Source: an uncultured Alphaproteobacteria bacterium
GTDB lineage: Bacteria > Pseudomonadota > Alphaproteobacteria > Caulobacterales > Caulobacteraceae
Assembly (NCBI GenBank): GCA_903933475.1
Contig: CAIZKE010000180.1
Location: forward strand, 1-15,986
Direction: 5' to 3'
DNA: 15,986 nt
The position numbers were made by a program, and so were the translations under genes. Within the stretch, counting starts at the first letter, position 1. Every line of letters begins with the position of its first letter. The notes beneath the pieces are model-generated. The model saw only the letters and a program-made list of their open reading frames with translations, was not told the origin of the DNA and ran no database searches. Shown here one piece after another: positions 7,175 through 14,418 of the stretch.

Positions 7175-7339
7175 ATGACCATGCAGCGTTCAGGGCGGCC
7201 ACGGCCGCCGACCGGAGACGGGGACGGCGGCCCACCAGGGTGCCAGCCGACGCGGCGTCCGTGTCTTTCCAGCGATTTCCCCAGGGGCGGTCCGATCCGG
7301 ATACGCCCCTTTTTCACGCCCAGTCGGAGGCCCTCATGA
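7175..7339 (+). CDS. possible 54-residue leader ORF overlapping the PhoH-like start (weak)
   Basis: An ATG at 7175, preceded by GGGAGA at a reasonable distance, opens a 54-codon frame. Its TGA (7337-7339) overlaps the ATG of the PhoH-like gene (7336-7338) in an ATGA arrangement typical of translational coupling. The peptide is rich in Pro, Arg and Gly and matches no family I know. About 70% of its third codon positions are G or C, which does not separate it from chance in this GC-rich DNA. Treat it as a candidate leader peptide only. Confidence 0.2.
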   Translation: MTMQRSGRPRPPTGDGDGGPPGCQPTRRPCLSSDFPRGGPIRIRPFFTPSRRPS

Positions 7340-8103
7340 CCAAGCGAGTCCTTAAGCGACAGCTGCGCGAAGGCGCGCTGGACCTGTCGGAATTTGACGG
7401 CAATCCCCGGATCCGCCGCCTGCCGGTGGAAAGGTCCTGGTCGCCCGTCGCCCGGCAGGCGGACGAGGAGCGCGACCAGGGCTACGTAAAGACTGTCAGG
7501 CCATTGTCAGAGGGCCAGCGCGCCATGATGGAGGCCATTGATGCCTACAACCTGGTCCTCGCCCTGGGGCCAGCCGGAACGGGCAAGACCTATCTGGCCA
7601 TCTCCAAGGCGGTCGAAGCCCTTGAGGCGGGCAAGGTGGGCCGGATCGTCCTGTCGCGTCCTGCCGTGGAGGCCGGGGAGTCCCTCGGCTTCCTGCCCGG
7701 CGATATGGAGGACAAGCTCGCCCCCTACCTGAGGCCCCTCTACGACGCCCTGTCGGACCGGCTCTCCATGAAGCGGGTGCGCGCCATGATGGCCGAGGGC
7801 GTGATCGAGATCGCGCCGGTAGGCTTCATGCGCGGCCGGACCCTGAACAACGCCTTCGTGGTGATCGACGAGGCCCAGAACTGTACCTACGTCCAGCTCA
7901 AGATGCTGCTGACACGCCTGGGGTGGCATTCCACCATGGTGGTGACGGGCGACCCGGCGCAGTCCGACTTGCTGCCCGAACTCTCGGGCCTGGCACCGGT
8001 GGCCGAGCGACTACAGGCTGTGGGGAACATCTCGGTCGTCCGCCTGGCAGACCGCGACATCGTCCGCCACCCGCTGGTTGCCGAAATGCTGGGGGTCCTC
8101 TGA
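7336..8103 (+). CDS. PhoH-like family P-loop ATPase
   Basis: This 255-residue cytoplasmic P-loop NTPase is of the PhoH type, related to the ATPase half of superfamily-1 helicases. Walker A is GPAGTGKT (78-85), Walker B FVVIDEAQN (174-182), and the sensor-like TGDPAQSDL lies at 204-212. The SRPAVEAGESLGFLPGD stretch (107-123) and the RHPLVAEML C-terminus are typical of PhoH proteins. It is shorter than the classic PhoH (about 320-350 residues) found in the ybeY-miaB neighbourhood and has none of those neighbours, so it is probably a second, stand-alone paralogue. The ATG at 7336 has GGAGG about six bases upstream; the frame stays open back to 7240 without a comparable site. PhoH proteins are linked to RNA metabolism and, in some species, phosphate starvation. 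It is convergent with the DUF3126 gene, 18 bases apart. Confidence 0.88.
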   Translation: MTKRVLKRQLREGALDLSEFDGNPRIRRLPVERSWSPVARQADEERDQGYVKTVRPLSEGQRAMMEAIDAYNLVLALGPAGTGKTYLAISKAVEALEAGKVGRIVLSRPAVEAGESLGFLPGDMEDKLAPYLRPLYDALSDRLSMKRVRAMMAEGVIEIAPVGFMRGRTLNNAFVVIDEAQNCTYVQLKMLLTRLGWHSTMVVTGDPAQSDLLPELSGLAPVAERLQAVGNISVVRLADRDIVRHPLVAEMLGVL

Positions 8104-8121
8104 CCCCCGGCCTGGCGTGGG

Positions 8122-8328
8122 TCAGGGCAGGTCTTCGGCGAGGATCGCCATTTCAAACATATAGGACCCGGCCTCGTCCTCGTCCTCAAAGACGACACCG
8201 ATGAACTCCTCGCCGACATAGACCTCGGCGGAGTCCTTCTGGCGCGGACGGGGGACGACATTGATCCGGGCGTTGGCGAAGGTCCCCCGGAGGTGGCCTT
8301 CGATCTTGCGAAGGGTGCGGTCTTCCAT
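8122..8328 (-). CDS. DUF3126 family protein
   Basis: This small 68-residue protein starts MEDRTLRKIEGHLRGTF and has an acidic middle containing VFEDEDEAGSYMF. Its sequence and size match the DUF3126 family of unknown function, common in alphaproteobacteria. There is no signal peptide or membrane segment, so it is probably cytoplasmic. The ATG at 8328 has GGAGAGG just upstream and gives the family length; a start at 8349 is also open but has weaker support. It lies 65 bases downstream of cysE on the same strand and is probably co-transcribed with it, which hints at a role near cysteine synthesis. This link is inferred from position only. Confidence 0.85.
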   Translation of the reverse strand: MEDRTLRKIEGHLRGTFANARINVVPRPRQKDSAEVYVGEEFIGVVFEDEDEAGSYMFEMAILAEDLP

Positions 8329-8369
8329 GGAGCCTCTCCGTGGGTTCACTCAACTGGCTGCCTGGTCCG

Positions 8370-8395
8370 TCGGACAGCGTCCGATCCGCCGGATC
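8370..8395 (-). repeat. overlapping short hairpins after cysE
   Basis: TCGGAC (8370-8375) and GTCCGA (8379-8384) form a 6-bp stem around three bases. GATCC (8383-8387) and GGATC (8391-8395) form a 5-bp stem that shares two bases with the first and overlaps the cysE stop codon. The two are mutually exclusive at the overlap. There is no T-run. They could protect the cysE mRNA 3' end or tune expression between cysE and the DUF3126 gene. Confidence 0.3.
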
Positions 8396-9224
8396 AGATG
8401 ACGTAGTCGTAGACCATATCCGCGAGGGTGTGGTCCATGCTTCGCGCGGGTTCTTCCCCGGTCGGGCAATTGACGAGCCGGGCCGGGACGCCGGCGGCCG
8501 TGCAATGCGCCGGCACCGGCTTCAGGACCACCGAACCGGAAGCGACCTTGGCGTAGTCGCCGATCTGGATGTTGCCCAGCACCTTGGCGCCAGCGCCCAA
8601 AAGGACGCCTCGTCCGATCTTCGGGTGCCTGTCCCCACGTTCGGCGCCGGTGCCGCCGAGGGTCACGCCCTGCAGCAGGGAGACATCGTCTCCGATCACC
8701 GCTGTCTCGCCAATGACGATGCCGGTGCCGTGGTCAATGAAGACTCCGGAACCGATACGGGTGGCTGGGTGGATGTCGACCTGGAAAATCTCGCTCATCC
8801 GGCTCTGCAGGTAGAAGGCCATGGTCTCGCGGCCCTGCCCCCACAGCCAATTGGCGATACGTTGGGTCTGCAGGGCTTGGAATCCCTTGAAAAAGAGGAA
8901 GGGCTGGACGTAGCCCTTGCAGGCGGGATCCCGCTCAAAGACCGCCTTGAGGTCGGCCTCCGCGATCTCCACCAGGTTCGGGGAGGCGCGGTAGGCCTCG
9001 ATCGCCAGTTCGCGAAGGCTCATCGCCCTCAACTCCTGGTCACCCAGCTTGTGGGCCAGCTGGTAGGACAGGGCATCGCCAAGGTTGTCGTGGCTGAGGA
9101 TGACGGCGTTGACCAGCGAAGCCAGGGCGGGTTCGGTCCTCGCGGTATGTTCCGCCTCGTTCCGCAGGGCGGCCCAGACGGGCGGCGCGGCGCGCGGATC
9201 GATTACTTCGAGTGTCTTGGCCAT
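8394..9224 (-). CDS. cysE: serine O-acetyltransferase CysE
   Basis: The enzyme makes O-acetyl-L-serine from serine and acetyl-CoA, the acceptor for sulfide in cysteine synthesis. The 276 residues show the all-helical N-terminal domain and a C-terminal left-handed beta-helix. Residues matching the E. coli active site are present: Asp99 (RDPA), Asp150 and His152 (VDIHPA), and Arg199-His200 (GDRHPKI). GETAVIGDDVSLLQGVTLGG (172-191) is diagnostic. The chain ends in DYVI; the terminal isoleucine of CysE is known to insert into the CysK active site in the cysteine synthase complex, so this protein should be able to form that complex. The ATG at 9224 has GGGGGAG upstream. It heads a minus-strand pair with the DUF3126 gene, diverges from the nitroreductase across 117 bases, and lies about 1.3 kb from the end of cysNC. 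Confidence 0.95.
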   Translation of the reverse strand: MAKTLEVIDPRAAPPVWAALRNEAEHTARTEPALASLVNAVILSHDNLGDALSYQLAHKLGDQELRAMSLRELAIEAYRASPNLVEIAEADLKAVFERDPACKGYVQPFLFFKGFQALQTQRIANWLWGQGRETMAFYLQSRMSEIFQVDIHPATRIGSGVFIDHGTGIVIGETAVIGDDVSLLQGVTLGGTGAERGDRHPKIGRGVLLGAGAKVLGNIQIGDYAKVASGSVVLKPVPAHCTAAGVPARLVNCPTGEEPARSMDHTLADMVYDYVI

Positions 9225-9341
9225 CCGGTTACTCCCCCGCCGACGTTCTCAATCTAACACAGGGCGGCGTCTGCGCGAATCCCCTGCTTGCGCCCCTGCG
9301 CTCGCCGTCTATGTGAAGCCCGAGGTTTACAGAGGCATGAC

Positions 9342-9965
9342 ATGAACGCCGACCCGCGACGCCCGCTTCCGACCGCCCCTGCCTTTGGCGAACCGGTGAT
9401 CCAGGCACCGGCACCGGAGGTCCTAGACTTCCTGGCGCGCCGGCGTTCGGCCTCGGCCCTGACCCTCGGAGGAACCGGGCCCGGGCCGGAGGAGATCGCC
9501 AGCCTGATCCGCCTCGCCGCCCGGGTCCCGGACCACGGGAAGCTCGCACCCTGGCGGTTCCTCGTACTCGCCGGCGACGACAAGGCCGCCTTCGCGGATT
9601 GGCTGGAGGCCCTTGCGAAGTCCCGCGGAGACGAACGCGCAATCGGCAAGCTGGGCAAGCTGCGCACCCCGCCCCTCTGCATCGCCGTGGTGTCCAGCCC
9701 CCGCCCGGCAGAAATCCCCCACTGGGAGCAGGTCCTGTCGGCCGGTGCGGTCTGCACCACCCTGCTCTATGCCGCCACGGCCATGGGCTACGGTGCCAAC
9801 TGGATCACCGACTGGTACGCCTATGATGCTGAGGCCTGCGCCCGCCTGGGCCTGTCCGGCGAGGAGAAGGTGTCGGGCTTCATCCTGATCGGCGAGCCGG
9901 GCGACCCGCCCCGGGAGCGGGAACGACCGGAGGTTGAGGGATTGGTCCGCCGCTGGACCCCCTGA
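9342..9965 (+). CDS. nitroreductase family protein, YdjA-like
   Basis: This 207-residue protein is probably an FMN- and NAD(P)H-dependent oxidoreductase. The FMN-binding RRRSA motif is at 33-37 and PDHGKLAPWRF at 63-73, both characteristic of the YdjA subgroup of the nitroreductase fold. WEQVLSAGAV and GYGANWITDW follow in the expected order. Such enzymes act as homodimers on nitro compounds or quinones in vitro; the natural substrate is rarely known. The ATG at 9342 has AGAGG six bases upstream and gives the family length; the open frame to 9288 is less likely. A possible promoter (TTGCGC, 16 bases, TATGTG at 9288-9315) is weak. It converges on queF, with nine bases between the stops. Confidence 0.88.
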   Translation: MNADPRRPLPTAPAFGEPVIQAPAPEVLDFLARRRSASALTLGGTGPGPEEIASLIRLAARVPDHGKLAPWRFLVLAGDDKAAFADWLEALAKSRGDERAIGKLGKLRTPPLCIAVVSSPRPAEIPHWEQVLSAGAVCTTLLYAATAMGYGANWITDWYAYDAEACARLGLSGEEKVSGFILIGEPGDPPRERERPEVEGLVRRWTP

Positions 9966-9974
9966 AACCCGGGT

Positions 9975-10430
9975 TCAACCTCGACCGCGGTAGGGCGCGA
10001 CGCCCTGGTCCGGTAGCCAGAGGCCCTCCGGCGGGGTTCCGGTTTGCCAGAAGACGTCGATGGGAATGCCCCCGCGCGGATACCAGTAGCCGCCGATCCG
10101 TAGCCAGACAGGCTGGGCAACCTCGACCAGGCGACGGCCGATCATCAGGGTGCAGTCCTCATGGAAAGCTCCGTGATTCCGAAAAGATGCGAGGAAAAGC
10201 TTGAACGATTTGGACTCGATGAGCCAGTCGCCGGGAGCGTAGTCGACCATCAAGGTTGCAAAGTCCGGCTGGCCAGTCACCGGGCAAAGGGAGGTGAACT
10301 CGGGCGCTGTGAACCGGGCGAGATAGGTCTGCCCCTTCTGGGGGTTGGGAACGCGCTCGAGGACGGCGGCCTCGGGGCTGTCAAAGCCGGGCGTCACCTG
10401 CCCGAGCTGGGTTACCTGAATTTCGCTCAT
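9975..10430 (-). CDS. queF: NADPH-dependent 7-cyano-7-deazaguanine reductase QueF (unimodular type)
   Basis: QueF reduces the nitrile of preQ0 to the amine preQ1, the last free-base step before insertion into tRNA for queuosine. The 151-residue length marks the short, single-domain T-fold type. The catalytic Cys49 lies in FTSLCPVTGQPD with Asp56 following, the QueF signature ESKSFKLF spans 72-79, and the His90-Glu91 pair (FHED) that binds substrate is present, so the enzyme looks intact. The ATG at 10430 has GGAGGG about 12 bases upstream, a rather long spacing. It lies 57 bases downstream of cysNC on the same strand and may be read through from the cysDNC operon. I see no preQ1 riboswitch in that spacer. 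Confidence 0.95.
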   Translation of the reverse strand: MSEIQVTQLGQVTPGFDSPEAAVLERVPNPQKGQTYLARFTAPEFTSLCPVTGQPDFATLMVDYAPGDWLIESKSFKLFLASFRNHGAFHEDCTLMIGRRLVEVAQPVWLRIGGYWYPRGGIPIDVFWQTGTPPEGLWLPDQGVAPYRGRG

Positions 10431-10487
10431 GCAGACCGATTACCCTCCGGGGGGCCACGGGGCAAGGAACCGGCCGCGGCGGCGGAC

Positions 10488-12392
10488 TCAGATGGTGTAG
10501 TCCAGCTCACCTTCCATCCAGGCCGTGACGTGCTCGGCCGCGGCCTCCGGCGAAAGCGCTGTCGTGTCGATGCGGATTTCAGGAGTCTCGGGCGCTTCGT
10601 AGGGACTGTCGATCCCCGTGAAGTTCTTCAGTTCGCCGGCCCGCGCCTTGGCGTAGAGCCCCTTCACGTCGCGGGCCTCGGCGACCGCCAGGGGGGTGTC
10701 GACGAAGACCTCGACGAAGTCACCCTCGGGCATGAGGCTACGCGCCAGCGCCCGTTCGGCCCGGAAGGGCGAGATGAAGGACACGAGGACAATCAGGCCC
10801 GCATCCGCCATGAGCTTGGCCACCTCGGCGACGCGCCGGATATTCTCCACACGATCCTCGTCGGTGAAGCCGAGGTCGCGGTTGAGGCCGTGCCGCACAT
10901 TGTCGCCATCCAGGAGGTAGGTGTGCCGCCCCATAGCGTGAAGTTTCTTCTCCACCATATTGGCGATAGTGGATTTTCCCGACCCAGATAGCCCTGTGAA
11001 CCAGATCACCCGGCCCCGGTGTCCCTTCAGGGTGGCCCGGGCGGCACGATCAACGTCCAGGGCCTGCCAGTGGACGTTCTGGCTTCTCCGGAGCGCGAAG
11101 TGGATCATCCCGGCACCGACTGTCCGGTTGCTCATCCGGTCGATCAGGATGAAGCCGCCGAGGTCCCGGCTCTCGGCGTAGGGCTCGAAGGCGACAGGCA
11201 TTTCCGTCGAGATGTTGCAGACACCAATCTCGTTCAGATCCAGTCGCTTGGCGGCTAGATGTTCAAGTGTATTCACATTGACCCGGTGCTTGGGCTCGGT
11301 GATCGAGGCCGCGACAGTCCGGGTTCCCAGCTTGAGCAGGTAAGGCCGCCCCGGCAGCATCGGGGCCTCGTCCATCCACACCACTGTCGCCTCGAACTGG
11401 TCTGCGACGCTGACCGGGGCGTCGGACGCCGCCAGGACGTCGCCCCGGCTGATGTCGATCTCGCCCTCAAGGGTCAGGGTCACGGACTGGCCCGCAAGGG
11501 CCTCAGGCACGTCCTCGGTCCCGACAAAGACCTGTCGCACCCGGCTCTCCCGGCCGGAGGGCGAGACCCTCAGCGGGTCTCCAGGGCGCACAGATCCGGC
11601 GGCGACCAGGCCCGAAAACCCGCGGAAATCGAGGTTGGGCCGGTTGACCCACTGGACCGGCATGCGGAAGGGCCGGGCGACCGCGTCATCGCCCACCGGT
11701 GCCGCCTCGAGCCAGGACAGGAGGGTGGGTCCCTCATGCCAGTCGGGGGCGCTCCCCCGTTCGGCGACATTGTCCCCCCGGAGGGCGGACATCGGGATGG
11801 CGGTGAAGGCTGGCAGGCCGATCTTCCCGGCAAAGGAAGTGAACTCGGCGGTGATGTCGTCGAAGACGGCCTGGGACCAGTCCACCAGGTCCATCTTGTT
11901 CACCGCCAGCATCACATGCCGGATGCCCAGGAGGTGGACCAGGTAGGCATGCCTGCGGGTCTGAGTCAGCACCCCGCGCCGGGCGTCAATCAGGATGACC
12001 GCCGCATCCGCGGTCGAGGCGCCGGTCACCATGTTCCGCGTGTACTGCTCGTGACCGGGCGTATCGGCGACGATGAACTTGCGGCGGTCTGTCGAGAAGA
12101 AGCGGTAAGCGACGTCGATGGTGATGCCCTGCTCGCGTTCCGCCGCAAGGCCGTCGACCAGGAGGGCGAAGTCGATCTCGCCACCCTGCGTACCCACCCG
12201 GCGCGAGTCGGACTCGAGGGCCGCAAGCTGGTCCTCGAAGATCATCTTGGAATCGTAGAGCAGCCGTCCGATCAGGGTGGATTTGCCGTCGTCCACCGAG
12301 CCGCAGGTCAGGAACCTCAGAAGGCTCTTGGTCTCATGGGCCTTCAGGTAGGCCTCGATGTCAGTCGCGATGAGGTCGGACTGGTGGGCCAT
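10488..12392 (-). CDS. cysNC: bifunctional sulfate adenylyltransferase GTPase subunit / adenylylsulfate kinase CysNC
   Basis: This 634-residue fusion activates sulfate in two steps: with CysD it makes APS from sulfate and ATP, driven by GTP hydrolysis, and then phosphorylates APS to PAPS. The N-terminal CysN GTPase (about 1-445) has G1 GSVDDGKS (31-38), G3 DTPGH (110-114), G4 NKMD (165-168) and G5 SAL (202-204), followed by EF-Tu-like beta-barrel domains. The C-terminal CysC kinase (about 457-634) has the P-loop GLSGSGKS (467-474), DGDNVRHGLN (495-504), and the active-site serine Ser541 in ISPFR, so both activities look intact. Its ATG shares one base with the cysD stop (TGATG), indicating translational coupling. 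The fused arrangement is the one also found in rhizobial NodQ. Confidence 0.96.
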   Translation of the reverse strand: MAHQSDLIATDIEAYLKAHETKSLLRFLTCGSVDDGKSTLIGRLLYDSKMIFEDQLAALESDSRRVGTQGGEIDFALLVDGLAAEREQGITIDVAYRFFSTDRRKFIVADTPGHEQYTRNMVTGASTADAAVILIDARRGVLTQTRRHAYLVHLLGIRHVMLAVNKMDLVDWSQAVFDDITAEFTSFAGKIGLPAFTAIPMSALRGDNVAERGSAPDWHEGPTLLSWLEAAPVGDDAVARPFRMPVQWVNRPNLDFRGFSGLVAAGSVRPGDPLRVSPSGRESRVRQVFVGTEDVPEALAGQSVTLTLEGEIDISRGDVLAASDAPVSVADQFEATVVWMDEAPMLPGRPYLLKLGTRTVAASITEPKHRVNVNTLEHLAAKRLDLNEIGVCNISTEMPVAFEPYAESRDLGGFILIDRMSNRTVGAGMIHFALRRSQNVHWQALDVDRAARATLKGHRGRVIWFTGLSGSGKSTIANMVEKKLHAMGRHTYLLDGDNVRHGLNRDLGFTDEDRVENIRRVAEVAKLMADAGLIVLVSFISPFRAERALARSLMPEGDFVEVFVDTPLAVAEARDVKGLYAKARAGELKNFTGIDSPYEAPETPEIRIDTTALSPEAAAEHVTAWMEGELDYTI

Positions 12393-13312
12393 CAGAAGTA
12401 GCCCTCCTGCTTCTTCTTCTCCATCGAGGCCGCCTGGTCATGGTCGATCATCCGGCCCTGGCGCTCGCTGGTGGTGGTCAGCAGCATCTCCTGGATGATG
12501 TCCGGCAAGGTCGCGGCCGTACTCTCCACAGCGCCCGTCAGGGGATAGCAGCCCAGGGTACGGAACCGGACCGACTTCATCATCGGCGTCTCCCCCGGGC
12601 GCAGGGGCATGCGATCGTCGTCCACCATGATCAATGTCCCGTCCCGGTCGACCACCGGCCGGACGTCGGAGAAATAGAGGGGAACGATGGGGATATTCTC
12701 CAGGTGGATGTATTGCCAGACGTCCAGTTCGGTCCAGTTGGAGATCGGGAAGACCCGGATCGATTCCCCGGGGTTCTTGCGGGTGTTGTAGATCCGCCAG
12801 AGCTCAGGCCTCTGGTTCTTGGGGTCCCAGCGGTGCTGTGCGGATCGGAAGGAGAAAATCCGCTCCTTGGCCCGGCTCTTCTCCTCGTCGCGGCGGGCGC
12901 CCCCGAAGGCGGCGTCGAAGCCATGCAGGTCCAGGGCCTGCTTCAGCCCCTCCGTCTTCCAGATGTCGGTGTGTAGGGCCGATCCATGGTCAAAGGGATT
13001 GATCCCCTTCTCCAGCGCATCTGGGTTGCGGTGCACGATAAGGTCGAAGCCGAGCTCCCGCGCCATCCGCTCGCGCATCTCGTACATGGCCCGGAACTTC
13101 CAGGTGGTGTCGACATGCAGGAGGGGAAAGGGGGGGCGGGAGGGCCAGAAGGCCTTCACCGCAAGGTGGAGCATGACCGCCGAGTCCTTGCCGACCGAAT
13201 AGAGCATGACGGGCTTGTCGGCCTCCGCGGCCACCTCCCGCAGGATGTGGATGGCCTCGGCCTCCAGCCTCTGCAGGTGGGTCAGGGACGCTTGATGTCC
13301 TGTCGCCGTCAT
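12392..13312 (-). CDS. cysD: sulfate adenylyltransferase subunit 2 CysD
   Basis: CysD is the catalytic ATP-sulfurylase subunit (ATP + sulfate to APS + pyrophosphate), an ATP-pyrophosphatase-fold enzyme that works with the CysN GTPase. The 306-residue protein has the PP-loop SVGKDS (39-44), HVDTTWKF (66-73), and the conserved GGARRDEEKSRAKERIFSFR block (137-156), and ends with the typical basic tail KKKQEGYF. Length and motifs are those of a complete protein. The ATG at 13312 has AGGAAAGG upstream. It is first in the cysD-cysNC(-queF) unit, and its promoter must lie in the spacer shared with the divergent SDR gene. No cysH, cysI or cysJ is in the window, so the reduction of PAPS is encoded elsewhere. 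Confidence 0.96.
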   Translation of the reverse strand: MTATGHQASLTHLQRLEAEAIHILREVAAEADKPVMLYSVGKDSAVMLHLAVKAFWPSRPPFPLLHVDTTWKFRAMYEMRERMARELGFDLIVHRNPDALEKGINPFDHGSALHTDIWKTEGLKQALDLHGFDAAFGGARRDEEKSRAKERIFSFRSAQHRWDPKNQRPELWRIYNTRKNPGESIRVFPISNWTELDVWQYIHLENIPIVPLYFSDVRPVVDRDGTLIMVDDDRMPLRPGETPMMKSVRFRTLGCYPLTGAVESTAATLPDIIQEMLLTTTSERQGRMIDHDQAASMEKKKQEGYF

Positions 13313-13405
13313 GGCTCGCCTTTCCTTCCGCCGCTCAGGCGCAGCGCGGGACCATATAGGGCATGGCCCCGCCGGAAACCTTCACAACCCGGCTCCCCGG
13401 AGTCC

Positions 13406-13432
13406 AATTCTTCTGGTGCCTGCACAAGAATT
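13406..13432. promoter_or_regulatory. AT-rich inverted repeat between cysD and the SDR gene (candidate operator)
   Basis: Perfect 7-base arms AATTCTT (13406-13412) and AAGAATT (13426-13432) flank 13 bases that contain a second, off-centre palindrome, GTGC-CT-GCAC (13415-13424). The AT-rich arms stand out from the GC-rich surroundings. The site lies 93 bases upstream of cysD and 75 upstream of the SDR gene, in the spacer that must hold both promoters. The spacing is suitable for a dimeric transcription factor. No regulator is encoded nearby. Confidence 0.4.
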
Positions 13433-13507
13433 CCTTTGGTCAGGCAGGCCCTTCCGCAGTCGGGGCGTTGGGCTTATGCCTTTCGCAAAGGCGGAGGAGA
13501 CATGCCC

Positions 13508-14311
13508 ATGAGCGTCCAGGATTTCGAGAATTTCGTTGTCGTCGTCACCGGCGCATCCACCGGGCTGGGCCGGGCGATCGCGATTGAGACCGCACGCCGC
13601 GGCGCAACAGACGTGATCGTCAACTTCGCCCGCAGCGCCGAGGAGGCCGAGACCACCGCCGCCCTGGTGAGGGCCGAGGGCGCGCGGGCGCACCTCGTCC
13701 AGGGCGATGTCTCCCGCGACGAGGATTGCCGGGCCATCGCCGCGGCCGCCGCGTCGCTGGGACGGATCGACGCCCTGTTCAACAATGCCGGGGTCACCAA
13801 GTTCGCCCAGAACCATGCCGACCTGGAGGCGGTCTCGGCCGAGGACTTCCTGAACCTCTATTCGGTCAACGTGGTCGGCGCCTTCCAGATGGTCCGCGCG
13901 GCCCGAAGCCTGCTGGAGGCTGCGCCCCAGCCCGGTGCCGTGGTCAACACCTCGTCCATCGCCGGCGTGGTCGGGATCGGCTCCTCCGTGCCCTACGCCG
14001 CCTCGAAGGGGGCCATGAACACCCTTACCCTCTCGCTTGCCCGGGCCCTGGCCCCCCGGATCCGGGTGAACGCCGTCTGCCCGGGCTTCATCGATACCCC
14101 TTGGTTCGGCAAGGGCATGTCCGAGGAGCGCGTCGCAAGACTCCGTGAGGGCTCTGCAGCGGCGACCCCGCTCAAGGTGGCCTCTTCGGCCGACGACATC
14201 GCCGCCACTGCCGCCTTCCTCGCCTCGCGGCAGTCCCGGCACGTGACGGGAGAGACCCTTCTCGTCGACGCGGGATCGCACCTCGGGTTCGCAACCCTGT
14301 CGATGCGCTGA
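13508..14311 (+). CDS. SDR family NAD(P)-dependent oxidoreductase, FabG-like
   Basis: This 267-residue classical short-chain dehydrogenase/reductase has the cofactor motif TGASTGLG at 14-21, NNAG at 92-95, the catalytic tetrad Asn121, Ser150, Tyr163 and Lys167 (Ser-Tyr spacing of 13, as in FabG), and the PCF-type motif VCPGFIDTPW. Lack of an acidic residue after beta-2 (VNFARSA) suggests NADP(H) preference, which is inference. The substrate is not predictable. Two starts compete: ATG at 13502 lies only about three bases after GGAGGAG, while ATG at 13508 has a better spacing of about eight, so I use 13508. The frame is open far upstream through the antisense of cysD, which is not coding. It diverges from cysD and is followed by a weak hairpin. 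Confidence 0.9.
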   Translation: MSVQDFENFVVVVTGASTGLGRAIAIETARRGATDVIVNFARSAEEAETTAALVRAEGARAHLVQGDVSRDEDCRAIAAAAASLGRIDALFNNAGVTKFAQNHADLEAVSAEDFLNLYSVNVVGAFQMVRAARSLLEAAPQPGAVVNTSSIAGVVGIGSSVPYAASKGAMNTLTLSLARALAPRIRVNAVCPGFIDTPWFGKGMSEERVARLREGSAAATPLKVASSADDIAATAAFLASRQSRHVTGETLLVDAGSHLGFATLSMR

Positions 14312-14351
14312 GCCCGATTCACGCCCCGTTAATCTCACTCGGGCCTTTCTC
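14312..14351 (+). terminator. weak candidate terminator after the SDR gene
   Basis: GCCCGA (14312-14317), overlapping the end of the SDR stop region, pairs with TCGGGC (14339-14344) across a 21-base loop. CTTTCTCTCT follows, a pyrimidine-rich tract. The large loop and interrupted T-run make it a poor intrinsic terminator, so it may only slow transcription into the porin leader. Confidence 0.25.
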
Positions 14352-14418
14352 TCTCAACGACGCCTGAAGGTGACGCCCAAAAAATAGGCGCCCGTCGATG
14401 GCGGTGCCCGGAAACCGA

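Noticed and set aside
7090..7317. 75-codon minus-strand frame in the spacer before the PhoH-like gene
   Set aside because: It has no ribosome-binding support or recognisable domain, and overlaps the hairpin and the probable upstream region of the carbonic-anhydrase-like gene.
8340..9257. 305-codon plus-strand open frame opposite cysE
   Set aside because: It covers cysE, whose catalytic residues are intact, and shows no family resemblance.
10431..10487. Possible preQ1 riboswitch before queF
   Set aside because: The 57-base spacer lacks the preQ1 class I consensus (an A-rich tail pairing into a short hairpin loop) and is too GC-rich.
11259..12401. 380-codon plus-strand open frame opposite cysNC
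   Set aside because: Its peptide is low in hydrophobic pattern and rich in Gly, Asp, His and Arg with no domain, as is usual for the shadow of a GC-rich gene.
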